Notes: generated by a model from the sequence alone, not told the origin. 64,000 nucleotides of DNA from DATARH01 sp035534855 (GCA_035534855.1 DATLRD010000028.1:1-64000); one strand, 5' to 3'. Counted from the first letter of the stretch, positions 17,101 to 25,851 are shown. Translations and numbers: made by a program.

Positions 17101-18117
17101 TCGCACGCCAATCCCGGGAGTACCGGCAATGCCGGGCGGGTGGCGGTGAGTGCGGGAAGCCTGTCGGTGACCAATGGCGGCGAGATATCGACCAGCACGT
17201 TCGGCCCTGGCAACGGCGGCAATGTGTCGGTCAACGTGGCCGGCGCGCTGGCGCTGGCGGGGCAGAATACGGTCATCAACTCGAACGCCAACAGAGGCGC
17301 CACCGGCAACGCCGGCACCGTGGCGATCGCCGCCGGCAGTCTCACGGTTCAGGACGGCGCGCAGATCGCGACGCTGACCGCCGGCCCCGGAGCGGGCGGC
17401 AATATCGACATCTCGGTGGCAGGCAACATCCTGCTCGAAGGGCCCGGGCCGCAGATCAACGCGCAATCGAGCAGCACCGGCAACGCCGGCTCGATCGTGG
17501 TCAGCGCCGCCGACCTGCAACTGATCGATGGCGCCGAGATTTCGACCGAGGCGGCCAGCGCCAACGGCGGCAACATCACGCTCGACGTCGGGAACCTGCT
17601 CTACCTGCTCGACAGCCAGATCCGCACGTCGGTCGACGGCGCCAAGGGCAACGGCGGCAACATCACGATCGACCCGGCTTTTGTCGTGCTCGACCACAGC
17701 CAGATCGTCGCCGACGCGGTCGGCGGCAACGGCGGCAACATCACGATCGACGCCGGCTCCTATCTCGCGTCGGCCGACAGCCTCGTCTCGGCGACCTCAC
17801 AGCTTGGGATTTCCGGAACGATCAACATTTCCGGGCAGAATTACGAGCTCGACAAGAGCCTGGTGCCGCTGTCGGGCGCGCTGCGCGACACGCCGGCGGT
17901 GTCGCGCGACAAATGCGCGGCGCGGGAGGGGCTTGACCGCTCGACGTTGGTCGATGCCGGCCGCGGCGGGCTGCCTCAAGATCCGGACGCGGCGATCCCG
18001 GCGCTGTATCTGGCGGGGCGCGGGTTTGCCGGCGCGCCGCTGCTGGCGCCGCCGCGCGGGGCAAGCGCGCTGCCGTTCGAAACCGCCGCCACCACACTTT
18101 ACGGCGGCTGCAATTGA
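14176..18117 (+). CDS. Two-partner secretion exoprotein (filamentous haemagglutinin family, TpsA)
   Basis: 1313 aa. N-terminal signal (GLVRLGLAVGVLAALSRPAL, cut after LAQ), then a TPS secretion domain at about residues 45-170 with NLFHSFGIFGLNRGETANF and NPAGIVFGPNA, the variant of the NPNGI box. The remaining 1100 residues are Gly/Ser/Thr-rich beta-helix repeats of about 60 aa built on STGNAGRV-VSAGSLSLTNGG-ISTTTFG-GNGGNV-VDVAGAL. The C-terminus holds a Cys pair and the RGGLPQDPDA motif typical of these proteins from cyanobacteria and alphaproteobacteria. It is presumably secreted by the TpsB protein three genes downstream. An adhesin or surface fibre role is inferred. Confidence 0.92.
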   Translation: MRIDGACWFVTFQAGFGPVGWGQGLVRLGLAVGVLAALSRPALAQHITIDGSLSPAQTLAGPNYAIGANLGKQVGGNLFHSFGIFGLNRGETANFTGPATVANIIGRVTGGQQSSINGTIKSSIAGANLYLINPAGIVFGPNAAVNVSGSFHAATADYLRLSDGAKFLATTPSGSTLTAAAPAAFGFLNAAPPAITVYGSSLSVPAGQTLGLAGGSVAVVGATLRAPAGKIRITGIAGAGEVPVAPGNGPPTVAAYGPVGIVGGSTLDVSDPFTFGSGGSISIRAGVLIVDASEINANNDGPGSGGALRLHGDSQITLSDKAFVHAFAEGSGPGGDIVLTTGPGGGVTVDSGLVETGSALFGRSGNVLVDAGKLSVLDGGTLASLTIGPADSGSVAVTAGSIAVTDGGSIATVTLGPGNGGDVSLTASGAVTIDSALSPAFGSTAVFTAALGTGVGAAGNMTITAGSLNIVNGGLVGGASFYGTGQNGNVSIEVSGATVIDGGARPTGILSTTIAGTAAVGNIVLHTGRLALSNGGQIAADTYGPGTAGNITVLVDQALTITGSTAAGALTGINSNAEYGSTGNAGTISVSAADLTLSADGVISSQALVGSAGNAGTISVSAGSLSLAGSAQIISSTAGTGDAGTILVSAGTMSMTDDGDINSSTYASGNGGGISVDVAGLLSVDGQARGFSSGIGSQAAPGSTGNAGQVTVSAGTLSVTNGGTISTTTFGSGDAGRVMVSAGAVTLSSIGGIASSTQGAGNGGNVMVAVAGLLAIDGESGNFNSGIGSQALPGSTGNAGRVVVSAGALSLTNGGIISTTTFAPGDAGNIAISVAGAVTMDGGSSLLGSGVFSNTVGTNSGNAGQVAITAASLAMADGTIVSTSTGGAGSGGAVTVDVAGALSVGNFAIITSNANPRSTGNAGRVSVTAGSLSLSGVGQIATTTFGAGNGGDVTVDVAGALTIDGRDQGVPSGILSHANPGSTGNAGRVAVSAGSLSVTNGGEISTSTFGPGNGGNVSVNVAGALALAGQNTVINSNANRGATGNAGTVAIAAGSLTVQDGAQIATLTAGPGAGGNIDISVAGNILLEGPGPQINAQSSSTGNAGSIVVSAADLQLIDGAEISTEAASANGGNITLDVGNLLYLLDSQIRTSVDGAKGNGGNITIDPAFVVLDHSQIVADAVGGNGGNITIDAGSYLASADSLVSATSQLGISGTINISGQNYELDKSLVPLSGALRDTPAVSRDKCAAREGLDRSTLVDAGRGGLPQDPDAAIPALYLAGRGFAGAPLLAPPRGASALPFETAATTLYGGCN

Positions 18118-20414
18118 TGATGGCCTTAGTTCGGCACGCCCTGCTGGCTGCCATGGTCGCGCTTGCTGCCGGACCGGCACTCGCGCAGGTGCCCGTGCCG
18201 GCACCCGGCCGGGCCGCGGTGCTCGACCACCTCGGCCGCGGCACCGCCGCATTCCGCACCGGCGACATGAGCGCGGCGACCGAGGAATGGCAGGCGGCGA
18301 TCGGCCTCGCACGGCAGATCGGCGCTTCTGATCTCGTCGCCGAGGCGCTGGTGCGGCGCGGTGAGGCCTATCGCGTCGCCGGGCACCTGCCCGATGCCGA
18401 TGCCGACCTCCAGGCCGCGGTGGCCGCGGCACGGCAGAGCCGCGACCCCAAGCTGATCGCCGCCGCGACCGGCGCGCTCGGCAGCCTCGACCTTGCCGAG
18501 CGCCATCCCAAAGAGGCCGAGGCGCTGCTCGCGCAGAGCCGCGACCTGGCGCGCCAATCGGGCGACCGCGCGACACTCGCCGCCAGCAGCAACGATCTCG
18601 GTAATCTTTATGCCGCCGACGGGCGGCCTGCCGCGGCGGAGGCGGCGTACCGTGAGGCGACCGCCAACGCCGTCGCCGACGGCGACGAGACGCTGGCCGC
18701 GACCGGCGAGGTCAACGCGGCGCGGCTGGCGCTGCAGCGCAACGACCCTGCGGCGGCGCTGCGCCTGCTGACCGGCGCCGTCGCCCGGCTCGAACCGATG
18801 CCGCCCGCCTACGAGCCCGCGATGGTGCTGGTGTCGGCCGGTTCGGTGCCGCTCGACCATGCCGGGGCGCTGTCGGGCGCCGAGCAGGCGCTAGCCGGGC
18901 GGGCGTTCCGCGCCGCCGCGGCGATGGCCGCAGCGCTGCACAACGCCCAGCTTGCCTCGCTCGCCGGCGGCGGGCTCGGGCGGCTCGCCGAGCGCGCCGG
19001 ACAGCCGGCGGCGGCCGCGGAAGAGACCGCCCGCGCGGTGTTCACCGCACAGCAGGCCGGCGCGCCCGAACTGTCGTACCGCTGGGATTGGCAGCAGGCC
19101 CGCCTCGCCCGCCAGCGCGGCGACATCGATGGCGCGCTCGGCGACTACCGGCGCGCGGTCGCGGCGCTGCAATCGATCCGCCAGGACATCCCGGTCGAGT
19201 ACACCAACGGCCAGTCGTCGTACCGGGTGACCTTTGGCCCCTTGTACCGTCAGTTCGCCGACCTCTTGCTGCAGCGCGCGCGCAGCGACCCGGCGCAGGC
19301 GCCGGCCCTGCTGCGCGAGGCCCGCGACACGATCGAGGCGCTGAAGGAAAGCGAGCTGCAGGACTATTACCGCGATTCCTGCGTCGCCAATTTCATGGCG
19401 CGCAAGCAGTCGGTCGACACGATCGCGGCGGGTTCCGCCGTGCTCTATCCGATCGCGCTGCCGGGCCGGCTCGAATTGCTCGTCAGCTTCGGCCGCGACA
19501 TCCGGCAGTTTACCGTGCCGGTGTCGGAGGCGCGGCTGCGCACCGAGGTGACGCTGTTTCGCGAGCTGCTGGAAAAGCGCACGACCAATCAATACCTCGT
19601 GCCGGCTGAGCTGCTCTACAACCAGCTGATCCGCCCGATCGACCCGCTGCTGGAGGCCGAGCATATCGACACGCTGGTCGTGGTGCCCGACGACGTGTTC
19701 CGCACGATCCCGTTCGCGGCCCTGTTCGACGGGCGGCATTTCCTGATCGACCGTTATGCGACGGCGATCGCGCCGAGTATGCACCTGGTTGCGCCGCGCC
19801 CGCTCGGCACCGAGCGGCCGGTCGCGCTGGTGCTCGGCATCTCGCAAAGCGTCCAGGGGTTTGTCGGCCTGCCCGATGTGCCGCAAGAGATGGCCGAAGT
19901 GCACCGCATCGTGGGCGGCGAGACCCTGCTCAACAGCCAGTTCACCCGCGCCGGCTTTGCCGCGGCGCTGCGGCAGACGCCGTTCAACATCGTCCACATC
20001 GCCTCGCACGGCACGTTCGGGTCGCGGCCGGGCCGTACCTTTCTGCTCGCCTATGACGGCCCGCTGACGATGGATAACCTGGAGACCGACATAAAATACG
20101 GCAAGTACCGGGAAAGTCCGCTCGAGTTGCTGGTGCTGAGCGCATGCCAGACTGCGAGCGGCGACGACCGCGCCGCGCTCGGTCTCGCCGGGGTGGCGCT
20201 GAAGGCCGGGGCGCGCAGCGCGCTCGCCAGCCTGTGGTATGTCAGCGACCAGGCGTCCGAGGCGCTGGTCGCCGATTTCTACAAGGCGCTCCGCCAACCG
20301 GGCATGTCAAAGGCGCGCGCGCTGCAAACCGCACAGCGCCAGCTCGAAGCCAGCCTGCGGTATGCGCATCCGGCGTATTGGGCGCCGTTTCTGCTGATCG
20401 GCAACTGGCTCTAG
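18117..20414 (+). CDS. Exported TPR-CHAT domain protein (caspase-like fold)
   Basis: 765 aa. Signal peptide VRHALLAAMVALAAGPALAQ, then tetratricopeptide-like helical repeats over about residues 30-400 (ALVRRGEAYRVAGHLPDADA, LGNLYAADGRPAAAEAAYRE), then a CHAT domain at about 480-765. The His-Cys dyad is visible: His631 in VHIASHGTFG and Cys677 in LVLSACQTASGDD; the C-terminal AYWAPFLLIGNW is the family signature. CHAT proteins are caspase/separase-related proteases. The start overlaps the exoprotein stop (TGATG), so the two are coupled. A protease that matures or regulates the exoprotein is a reasonable inference. The Met at 18120 could also be used. Confidence 0.92.
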   Translation: MMALVRHALLAAMVALAAGPALAQVPVPAPGRAAVLDHLGRGTAAFRTGDMSAATEEWQAAIGLARQIGASDLVAEALVRRGEAYRVAGHLPDADADLQAAVAAARQSRDPKLIAAATGALGSLDLAERHPKEAEALLAQSRDLARQSGDRATLAASSNDLGNLYAADGRPAAAEAAYREATANAVADGDETLAATGEVNAARLALQRNDPAAALRLLTGAVARLEPMPPAYEPAMVLVSAGSVPLDHAGALSGAEQALAGRAFRAAAAMAAALHNAQLASLAGGGLGRLAERAGQPAAAAEETARAVFTAQQAGAPELSYRWDWQQARLARQRGDIDGALGDYRRAVAALQSIRQDIPVEYTNGQSSYRVTFGPLYRQFADLLLQRARSDPAQAPALLREARDTIEALKESELQDYYRDSCVANFMARKQSVDTIAAGSAVLYPIALPGRLELLVSFGRDIRQFTVPVSEARLRTEVTLFRELLEKRTTNQYLVPAELLYNQLIRPIDPLLEAEHIDTLVVVPDDVFRTIPFAALFDGRHFLIDRYATAIAPSMHLVAPRPLGTERPVALVLGISQSVQGFVGLPDVPQEMAEVHRIVGGETLLNSQFTRAGFAAALRQTPFNIVHIASHGTFGSRPGRTFLLAYDGPLTMDNLETDIKYGKYRESPLELLVLSACQTASGDDRAALGLAGVALKAGARSALASLWYVSDQASEALVADFYKALRQPGMSKARALQTAQRQLEASLRYAHPAYWAPFLLIGNWL

Positions 20415-20428
20415 CGGGCGGCTGCGGA

Positions 20429-21196
20429 ATGTCGCGGATCAGCCCTTTCGCCGTCATCGCCGCCCTGCTGGCCCTTACCGCCGTCAGCGGCATCGCGCCG
20501 CCGATGGCGGTGGCCCAGACCGACTCGGACAGCGCTGCGGCGACGCCAGTAGCACCGCCGCCGGCGCTCTACCACCCGCCGCTGCGCGGCGCACCGGGCG
20601 GCCGCGTCGGCGGTGCGTCGCGCGGCATGGTTCGGGTGGCCGGCGTGCTGCCGACGATCGACGTCGTCGCGCCCGCCGATCACACCGGCGAGACCGCAGA
20701 GGCGGCGCCGACCCTGTATTATTTCGTGTCGGCGCCGGTCAAATGGCCGACCGAATTCACGATTGCCCAGCCGCTGCGGCCCCAGCCGGTGATCGAGGTG
20801 ACGATCCCGTCGCCCACCGCACCCGGGCTTTATGCCGTCCGTCTCGCCGATTACGGGGTCCGGCTCGATCCCGGCATCGTCTACACGTGGTCGATCTCGG
20901 CGGTGATCGACCCGCACGCCTGGTCGCGCAACATCGTCGCCAGCGCGACGATCCTGCGCACCGGCGATGCCGCGGCGCTGACCGCGGGGCGGGAGGCGGC
21001 GGCGGCGCCGATCACGCGGGCCGCGATCCTGGGGCAGGCGGGGCTGTGGTACGACGCCGTCGCGGCGGCGGCAGCGGCCGAGAACGGCGACGGTCACGCT
21101 GCGCTCGATTCGCTGCTCCATCAGGTCGGGCTCAACGGCCCGGCCCGTTTTGACCATGCCGCTGAGATGTCGCGGGGCGAATCGCCCCAAAGGTAG
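20429..21196 (+). CDS. DUF928 family exported protein
   Basis: 255 aa. Signal peptide SRISPFAVIAALLALTAVSG ending near AVAQ. It carries the DUF928 pattern: PPLRGAPGGRVGGASRGM followed by PTLYYFVSAPVKWPTEFTIA and a C-terminal helical region AAILGQAGLWYDAVAAAAAAE. The family has no known function but recurs beside CHAT proteins and two-partner secretion genes in cyanobacteria, so a periplasmic part in exoprotein secretion is likely. It starts 14 nt after the CHAT gene. Confidence 0.88.
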   Translation: MSRISPFAVIAALLALTAVSGIAPPMAVAQTDSDSAAATPVAPPPALYHPPLRGAPGGRVGGASRGMVRVAGVLPTIDVVAPADHTGETAEAAPTLYYFVSAPVKWPTEFTIAQPLRPQPVIEVTIPSPTAPGLYAVRLADYGVRLDPGIVYTWSISAVIDPHAWSRNIVASATILRTGDAAALTAGREAAAAPITRAAILGQAGLWYDAVAAAAAAENGDGHAALDSLLHQVGLNGPARFDHAAEMSRGESPQR

Positions 21197-21267
21197 CTGC
21201 GTTGCGGTCCTCGCCGAGCCGGCGAGCCGCGATCACCGTGTGTCATGCGTCCAGGCGAGGGGCTGGA

Positions 21268-23055
21268 ATGCCGGGAAGAGGGGATGGCGAGCGACGGCAG
21301 AGGGGCGCCGTGCGGCGCGCGCTGAGCGGCGCGTGGGCCGGCGCGCTGGTGCTCGTCTGCTCGGCCGCGCCGGGTTTCGCCGCCGATCCGGCCGCGGCCC
21401 CGGTCGTGGCGCAGGCGTCGCCGCTGCCCGCCCGCCATGCCGGCCCCGAGCAGCCGCTGCCGCGGGTCGCCCCGGCCGCCCCGTCGCACAGCGCGGTCGC
21501 CGCACCGCCGCCGCCGGGCCCTGCGGCGCGGCTGAGCCAGGCGCCGCGGTTTCGCTTGCGCAACATCGCTGTCGACGGCGACACCGTGCTCGGCTCGGCG
21601 GCGATCGAAAAAGTCATCGCGCCTTATCGCGGCAAGCTGGTGTCGATCGCCGATCTCGACGAGATCCGCCGGCGGCTGACGCTGCTGTACATCAAGGCGG
21701 GCTATATCAATTCCGGGGTGACGATCCCCGATCAAAACGTCACCGGCGGCCTCGTCAAGATGCACGTCGTCGAAGGCCGCGTGACCCAGGTAGAGATCAC
21801 CGGCACCAAGCAGTTCAGGCCGGAATATTTCCGCTCGCGGCTCGCGGCGGGGCTGCACGACCCGTTCAACATCCGCGACGCCGAGGTCGCGCAGCAGCTG
21901 CTGCTTCAGGAGCCGCTGGTCAAGCGGCTCAACATCGACCTGCTGCCGGGGCTGGCGCCGGGCCAGGCCAGGATGCGCGCCGACGTGACCGAGGCGAGCC
22001 CCTATTCGCTCAGCGCGCAGATCGCCGACGACCAGTCGCCGACGGTCGGTGAGGTGCGCGGCCAGCTCGCCGGTTCGGTCGCCAATCTGTGGGGCACCGG
22101 CGACGTGCTGTCGGCCGGATACGGCCGCAGCCAGGGGCTCAACGACGGCTCCGTCAGCTATTCGATCCCGCTCGCCCCCGACGACACGATTCTGAACCTC
22201 AGATACGACCGCAACGGCACGCTGGTGGTGGCGCCGGCGCTGGCGCCGCTCCACGTAAGCAGCGACTATTCGAGCGTGTCGCTCGGCCTGACCCGGCCGT
22301 TCTACCGCACGCCGGAGCAGAACCTGACCCTGGGCGTCCAGCTCGATTGGCGCCGGGCGCAGAGCTTTCTGCTCGGCACCCCGTTCCCGTTCGTCGCCGG
22401 GGCCGATGTCAACGGCCGCACCAACGTCACCGCGCTGCGCGTGACGCAAAGCTGGCTCGACCGAGATGCGGATCACGCGCTGGGGCTGCGCTCGACCTTC
22501 AGCTTTGGGCTGAACATCCTCGACGCGACGGTGCTGCCGCCGCAGCCCGGCGGCCGGGTGGCGAGCGGCGAGTTCTTCGCCTGGCTCGGCCAGGCGCAGT
22601 ATGTCCACCGGCTGTGGCACAACTCGGAGGTCGTGCTGCGCTCGGATGTGCAGCTCGCCAACGGCCCGCTGTTTCCGATCGAGCAGTTCGCGCTCGGCGG
22701 CATCGACACGGTGCGCGGCTACCGCGAATACCTGACCGTCACTGACGATGCGGCGTTCGCCTCCGGCGAGTTGCGCATTCCGGTCGGCAAGGTGCGCCTG
22801 CCGGTGCTGGCTCGCGGCGACGACGCCGGCACCGTGCAGCTCGTGCCGTTCTACGATTACGGACGCGGCTGGAATGTCGGTCGCCCGACCCCGGCACCGG
22901 CCGACATTTCGAGCGTCGGGCTCGGGCTGCGCTGGCTCGTCGGCTCGGGAATCACGGCCGAGCTGTATTACGGCAAGGCGCTGCGCCATGTTCCGGTCGG
23001 CACCTCATTGCAGGACCGCGGCATCCATTTCCGGATCACCGCCGCGTTCTTTTGA
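21268..23055 (+). CDS. ShlB/FhaC/HecB-type outer-membrane transporter (TpsB)
   Basis: 595 aa from 21268. Signal region VRRALSGAWAGALVLVCSAA ending GFAAD, a Pro-rich spacer, a POTRA-2 domain at about residues 95-170 (FRLRNIAVDGDTVLGSAAIE, YIKAGYINSGVTIPDQNV), a second POTRA, then a 16-strand type barrel with the conserved motif DTVRGYREY and the final strand FRITAAFF ending in Phe. This is the dedicated pore for the exoprotein at 14176. A GTG at 21310 preceded by AGAGGGGCGCC starts exactly at the signal peptide and may be the real start; 21202 is also in frame. The gene closes the operon. Confidence 0.92.
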   Translation: MPGRGDGERRQRGAVRRALSGAWAGALVLVCSAAPGFAADPAAAPVVAQASPLPARHAGPEQPLPRVAPAAPSHSAVAAPPPPGPAARLSQAPRFRLRNIAVDGDTVLGSAAIEKVIAPYRGKLVSIADLDEIRRRLTLLYIKAGYINSGVTIPDQNVTGGLVKMHVVEGRVTQVEITGTKQFRPEYFRSRLAAGLHDPFNIRDAEVAQQLLLQEPLVKRLNIDLLPGLAPGQARMRADVTEASPYSLSAQIADDQSPTVGEVRGQLAGSVANLWGTGDVLSAGYGRSQGLNDGSVSYSIPLAPDDTILNLRYDRNGTLVVAPALAPLHVSSDYSSVSLGLTRPFYRTPEQNLTLGVQLDWRRAQSFLLGTPFPFVAGADVNGRTNVTALRVTQSWLDRDADHALGLRSTFSFGLNILDATVLPPQPGGRVASGEFFAWLGQAQYVHRLWHNSEVVLRSDVQLANGPLFPIEQFALGGIDTVRGYREYLTVTDDAAFASGELRIPVGKVRLPVLARGDDAGTVQLVPFYDYGRGWNVGRPTPAPADISSVGLGLRWLVGSGITAELYYGKALRHVPVGTSLQDRGIHFRITAAFF

Positions 23056-23148
23056 GCCGCGTCGGCACTGGGCGGATTGCGTTCGTCCGGCGGCCGGCTA
23101 GGCTGATGCCGGCCGGAGTGTTCCGATCCCTTGCCGCAGGAGGTTGCG

Positions 23149-23757
23149 ATGGCCGAACCCGAACGCATTGACCGGCGCCGGGTGGCGCTGATCGCCTATG
23201 ATGTGTGCCGCCGCGCACTGACACCGTCGGATCCCGCCCGCCGGGCGGCGATGCGCCCGGTGCTCGACGCCTGGGTGCGGATGATTGGCGTCGCGCGTGC
23301 TGCCGGTGTGCCGGTGATCTACACGACCCCGGTCAGCCGCGCCGACGGTGCCGATGTCGTGCTGCTGCCGACCGATCTGTCGGCCGAAACCGGCGTCCCG
23401 CCGCTGACCAACGGGATCGAGGGGACCCCGGAATCCGGCTTTCCCGATGAAATCGCGCCGCGCGCCGAGGATTACGTGTTCCTCAAGCGGCGGCCGAGTG
23501 CTTTCTATGGCACCGGGGTCGCCGAGCTGCTGCACATGCTGCGGCGCGACACGATCATCATCGGCGGCGGCGCCACCAATCGCGGCGTCGAGACCAGCGT
23601 GCGCGAAGCCTTCAACCGCGACATCGCGTCGGTCGTGGTGCGCGAATGCTGCTGGGGCAGCGACCAGGCCGCGCACGCCTACAGCCTCGACAAAGCGATG
23701 AAGATGTATGCGCGCATCCGTACGCTCGACCAGGTCGCGGCGATGCTGCGCGAGTGA
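23149..23757 (+). CDS. Isochorismatase-like hydrolase family protein lacking the catalytic Cys
   Basis: 202 aa with the cysteine-hydrolase/isochorismatase fold. Asp18 in LIAYDVCRRAL and Lys113 in DYVFLKRRPSAFYGT are in place. The third residue, normally Cys in GxxTxxCV, is Gly146 in GGGATNRGVETSVREAFNRD. Isochorismatases proper also lack this Cys and use vinyl-ether hydrolysis, so the protein may act as that type or have another reaction. The ribosome site GCAGGAGGTTGCG supports the start at 23149. Confidence 0.88.
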   Translation: MAEPERIDRRRVALIAYDVCRRALTPSDPARRAAMRPVLDAWVRMIGVARAAGVPVIYTTPVSRADGADVVLLPTDLSAETGVPPLTNGIEGTPESGFPDEIAPRAEDYVFLKRRPSAFYGTGVAELLHMLRRDTIIIGGGATNRGVETSVREAFNRDIASVVVRECCWGSDQAAHAYSLDKAMKMYARIRTLDQVAAMLRE

Positions 23758-23836
23758 TAGATTAAGAAGGCCCGGCCGTGCTTTAGGCAATTGGCGAAGG
23801 GTGCGGCCGCATGTTAGTGGGAGCGTCGGAGGGGTT

Positions 23837-24034
23837 ATGGCACGAGACCGCGCCGCCGACGATTTCAAGACGATCCGCGCCCGCCTTGAGGAGCTGCGGC
23901 GGGAGCGGCTGCCCGAACCGCAGCCCACCCCGAACCGCGACAAGCCCGGCCTGATCTTTGGGCATCGCGGCCCATGCGGCTGCGGCCTGGGACTGTTCGC
24001 CGACGAATGCGACGGGTCCTGCAAGGCGTTCTGA
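23837..24034 (+). CDS. Small Cys-rich hypothetical protein
   Basis: 65 aa, not recognised. A charged helix (KTIRARLEELRRERLPEPQP) is followed by a Cys cluster GPCGCGLGLFADECDGSC near the C-terminus; four cysteines within 16 residues suggest a metal site. GGAGGGGTT precedes the ATG, and the codon choice matches neighbouring genes, so it is probably expressed. It lies between the isochorismatase-like gene and a convergent cupin gene. Confidence 0.65.
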   Translation: MARDRAADDFKTIRARLEELRRERLPEPQPTPNRDKPGLIFGHRGPCGCGLGLFADECDGSCKAF

Positions 24035-24080
24035 CCCGCATCGGGCCGGCCGCGCCGCCGGCATGCAACCCGCAGACAGG

Positions 24081-24458
24081 TCAATCCGCGTAGTAATGGT
24101 TTTCCAGCAGCAGGCAGCCGCCGTTCGATTTGAACGGGCCGTGCGCGGCGCCGGGCGGGCGGCAGGCATAGGTGCCGGCGGTGAAGTTTTCGCCCCCCTG
24201 GCCGCTGGAATCGTTGCCGACGGTGAGGTCGCCGGCGATCAGATACACCTCTTCCCAATAATCGTGGACAAACGGTGCGGTCGTGTAGACCCCCGGTTGA
24301 AAGCGCAACAGGCGGGTGCGGCTGCCGTTCCGGGCCTTCTCATCGAGCCGGCCGGAGAGGATTTTCTGCTCGATCCCGGCGGGATAGCCCTCCGGCGTTT
24401 CCCACCCGGCGTTCATGTCGAGCCGGTGGAATTCGAGATGCGGCTTCATCGGGTTCAT
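24081..24458 (-). CDS. Cupin domain protein
   Basis: 125 aa single cupin. Beta-barrel core LLRFQPGVYTTAPFVHDYWEEVYLIAGDL and the second box AGTYACRPPGAAHGPFKS; metal ligands would be His (VHDYWEE), Glu and the later His (AAHGPF). It resembles the small ChrR-like or quercetinase-like cupins, and the reaction is unknown. The start at 24458 has AAGGAGCGAGGCG directly upstream. Confidence 0.85.
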   Translation of the reverse strand: MNPMKPHLEFHRLDMNAGWETPEGYPAGIEQKILSGRLDEKARNGSRTRLLRFQPGVYTTAPFVHDYWEEVYLIAGDLTVGNDSSGQGGENFTAGTYACRPPGAAHGPFKSNGGCLLLENHYYAD

Positions 24459-24533
24459 CGCCTCGCTCCTTCGCCTCCACGTCTGTCGTCTTGGCCCCCG
24501 GGTCTGCGCTGCGCGCGGTCCAAGGATTAACTC

Positions 24534-24600
24534 CGACCGGGACCCACGGCTCCGCCTTTCGCATGGCCGGACCGTGGATACCGACCTTCGCCGGCATGAC
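24534..24600. repeat. Degenerate palindromic repeat, GTGGATCCCGGC family
   Basis: Intergenic copy reading CCGGGACCCACGG ... CCGTGGATACCGACCTTCGC ending CGGCATGAC. It is a decayed version of the elements at 25852-25932 and 43717-43800, which read GGGACCCA ... GTGGATCCCGGC, pyrimidine-rich loop, GCCGGGATGAC. Confidence 0.6.
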
Positions 24601-24649
24601 GCATGGGTGATACAACAGCGGGACTACACGGCGGAAGGAAAGAGCCGGG

Positions 24650-25843
24650 ATGGACGCCTGGTTTCACTGCGAAAACCCGTACCCCTATGTGCCCGACGAG
24701 GTGCTCGACGCCACCGACTCGGTGCGCGCGAGCCTCCCCAACCGCTATTGCGACCCCAAGGTCGCGGCCCGGCTGTTTCAGGAAACCCTCGACGAATACC
24801 TTCTGTGCGACGAATTGGGGCTCAACATCACGTCGAGCGAGCACCACGCCGGGATCAACTGCCTCTATGGCGCGAGCCCGGTGATCCTCGGCATCGTCGC
24901 GCGCCAGACCAAAAACATCCGCCTCTTGTCGATGGGCACGCTGATCACGGTGCGTGACGACCCGGTGCGCGCCGCCGAGGAATACGCCACCGCCGACGTC
25001 ATTTCGCGGGGGCGGCTCGAAATCGGCTTTGTCAAATCGGGCGGTACCGAGATGGCCTCGGGCAACGCCAACCCGATCGGCATCCGCGAGCGGTTCTGGG
25101 AGGCGATCGACCTGATCGACAAGACGCTGACCAGCCATGACGGGCCGTTTTCGTGGGAGGGCAAGCACTTCACCCATCGCCACGTCAACATCTGGCCGCC
25201 GCCCTACCAGCGGCCGCATCCGCCGATGTGGGCGGCGACCTCCGACCCGGTCGACACCGCCGAGCTGGGCCGCCGCGGCATGGTCAACATCATGGTGATG
25301 CGCGGGGTCGATGTGACGAAGAAGGCCTGGGCTTCGTATCGGGCGGCCCGTGCCGAGGCCGGCCTGCCCAACGCCAAGACCGACCGCTTCGGCTATTCCG
25401 CCTTTGTCTATGTCGGCGACACCGACGAGGAGGGGGTGCGGGTCGGCTCGAAGCTGTTGTGGTTCGTCAACACCAGCATGAAATCGGCGCCGCAATACAA
25501 CAAGCTCTTGCCCGGCACGACGCCGCCCGACCTCGCGCCGCAGCTTTACCGCGACCCGGATGCGGGCGGCAGCCTCGGCCGGCCGGGGCGCGGCTCGGCC
25601 CTCAACCGGCCCGGCGTCACCGCCGAGATGGCGATGGCCGGCGGCCGCATGTATGCCGGCAACCCCGACACGGTCTACAAGCAGATCCTGGATTTCTACG
25701 ACAAGGTCGGCGGGTTCGGGCAGCTCATCATGGTCGGCAAGACAGGCTTCATCACCCATGAAGAGGCGGTGAAAAACATCACCCTGTTCTCGAAAGAGGT
25801 CCTGCCGCGCCTTAGGGAGATCAAGCCGGTCGAGGTGGAGTAG
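24650..25843 (+). CDS. LLM-class flavin-dependent oxidoreductase (bacterial luciferase family)
   Basis: 397 aa TIM-barrel flavin monooxygenase related to luciferase alpha/alkanal monooxygenases. Diagnostic segments: LGLNITSSEHHAGINCLYGA, RLLSMGTLITVRDDPVRAAE, DVISRGRLEIGFVKSGG, and RPHPPMWAATSDPVDTAELG. It uses FMNH2 or F420H2; the substrate is unknown. First of three LLM-family genes in a row, then a threonine-synthase-like gene, all on the plus strand. Confidence 0.9.
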   Translation: MDAWFHCENPYPYVPDEVLDATDSVRASLPNRYCDPKVAARLFQETLDEYLLCDELGLNITSSEHHAGINCLYGASPVILGIVARQTKNIRLLSMGTLITVRDDPVRAAEEYATADVISRGRLEIGFVKSGGTEMASGNANPIGIRERFWEAIDLIDKTLTSHDGPFSWEGKHFTHRHVNIWPPPYQRPHPPMWAATSDPVDTAELGRRGMVNIMVMRGVDVTKKAWASYRAARAEAGLPNAKTDRFGYSAFVYVGDTDEEGVRVGSKLLWFVNTSMKSAPQYNKLLPGTTPPDLAPQLYRDPDAGGSLGRPGRGSALNRPGVTAEMAMAGGRMYAGNPDTVYKQILDFYDKVGGFGQLIMVGKTGFITHEEAVKNITLFSKEVLPRLREIKPVEVE

Positions 25844-25851
25844 ACACAAAC

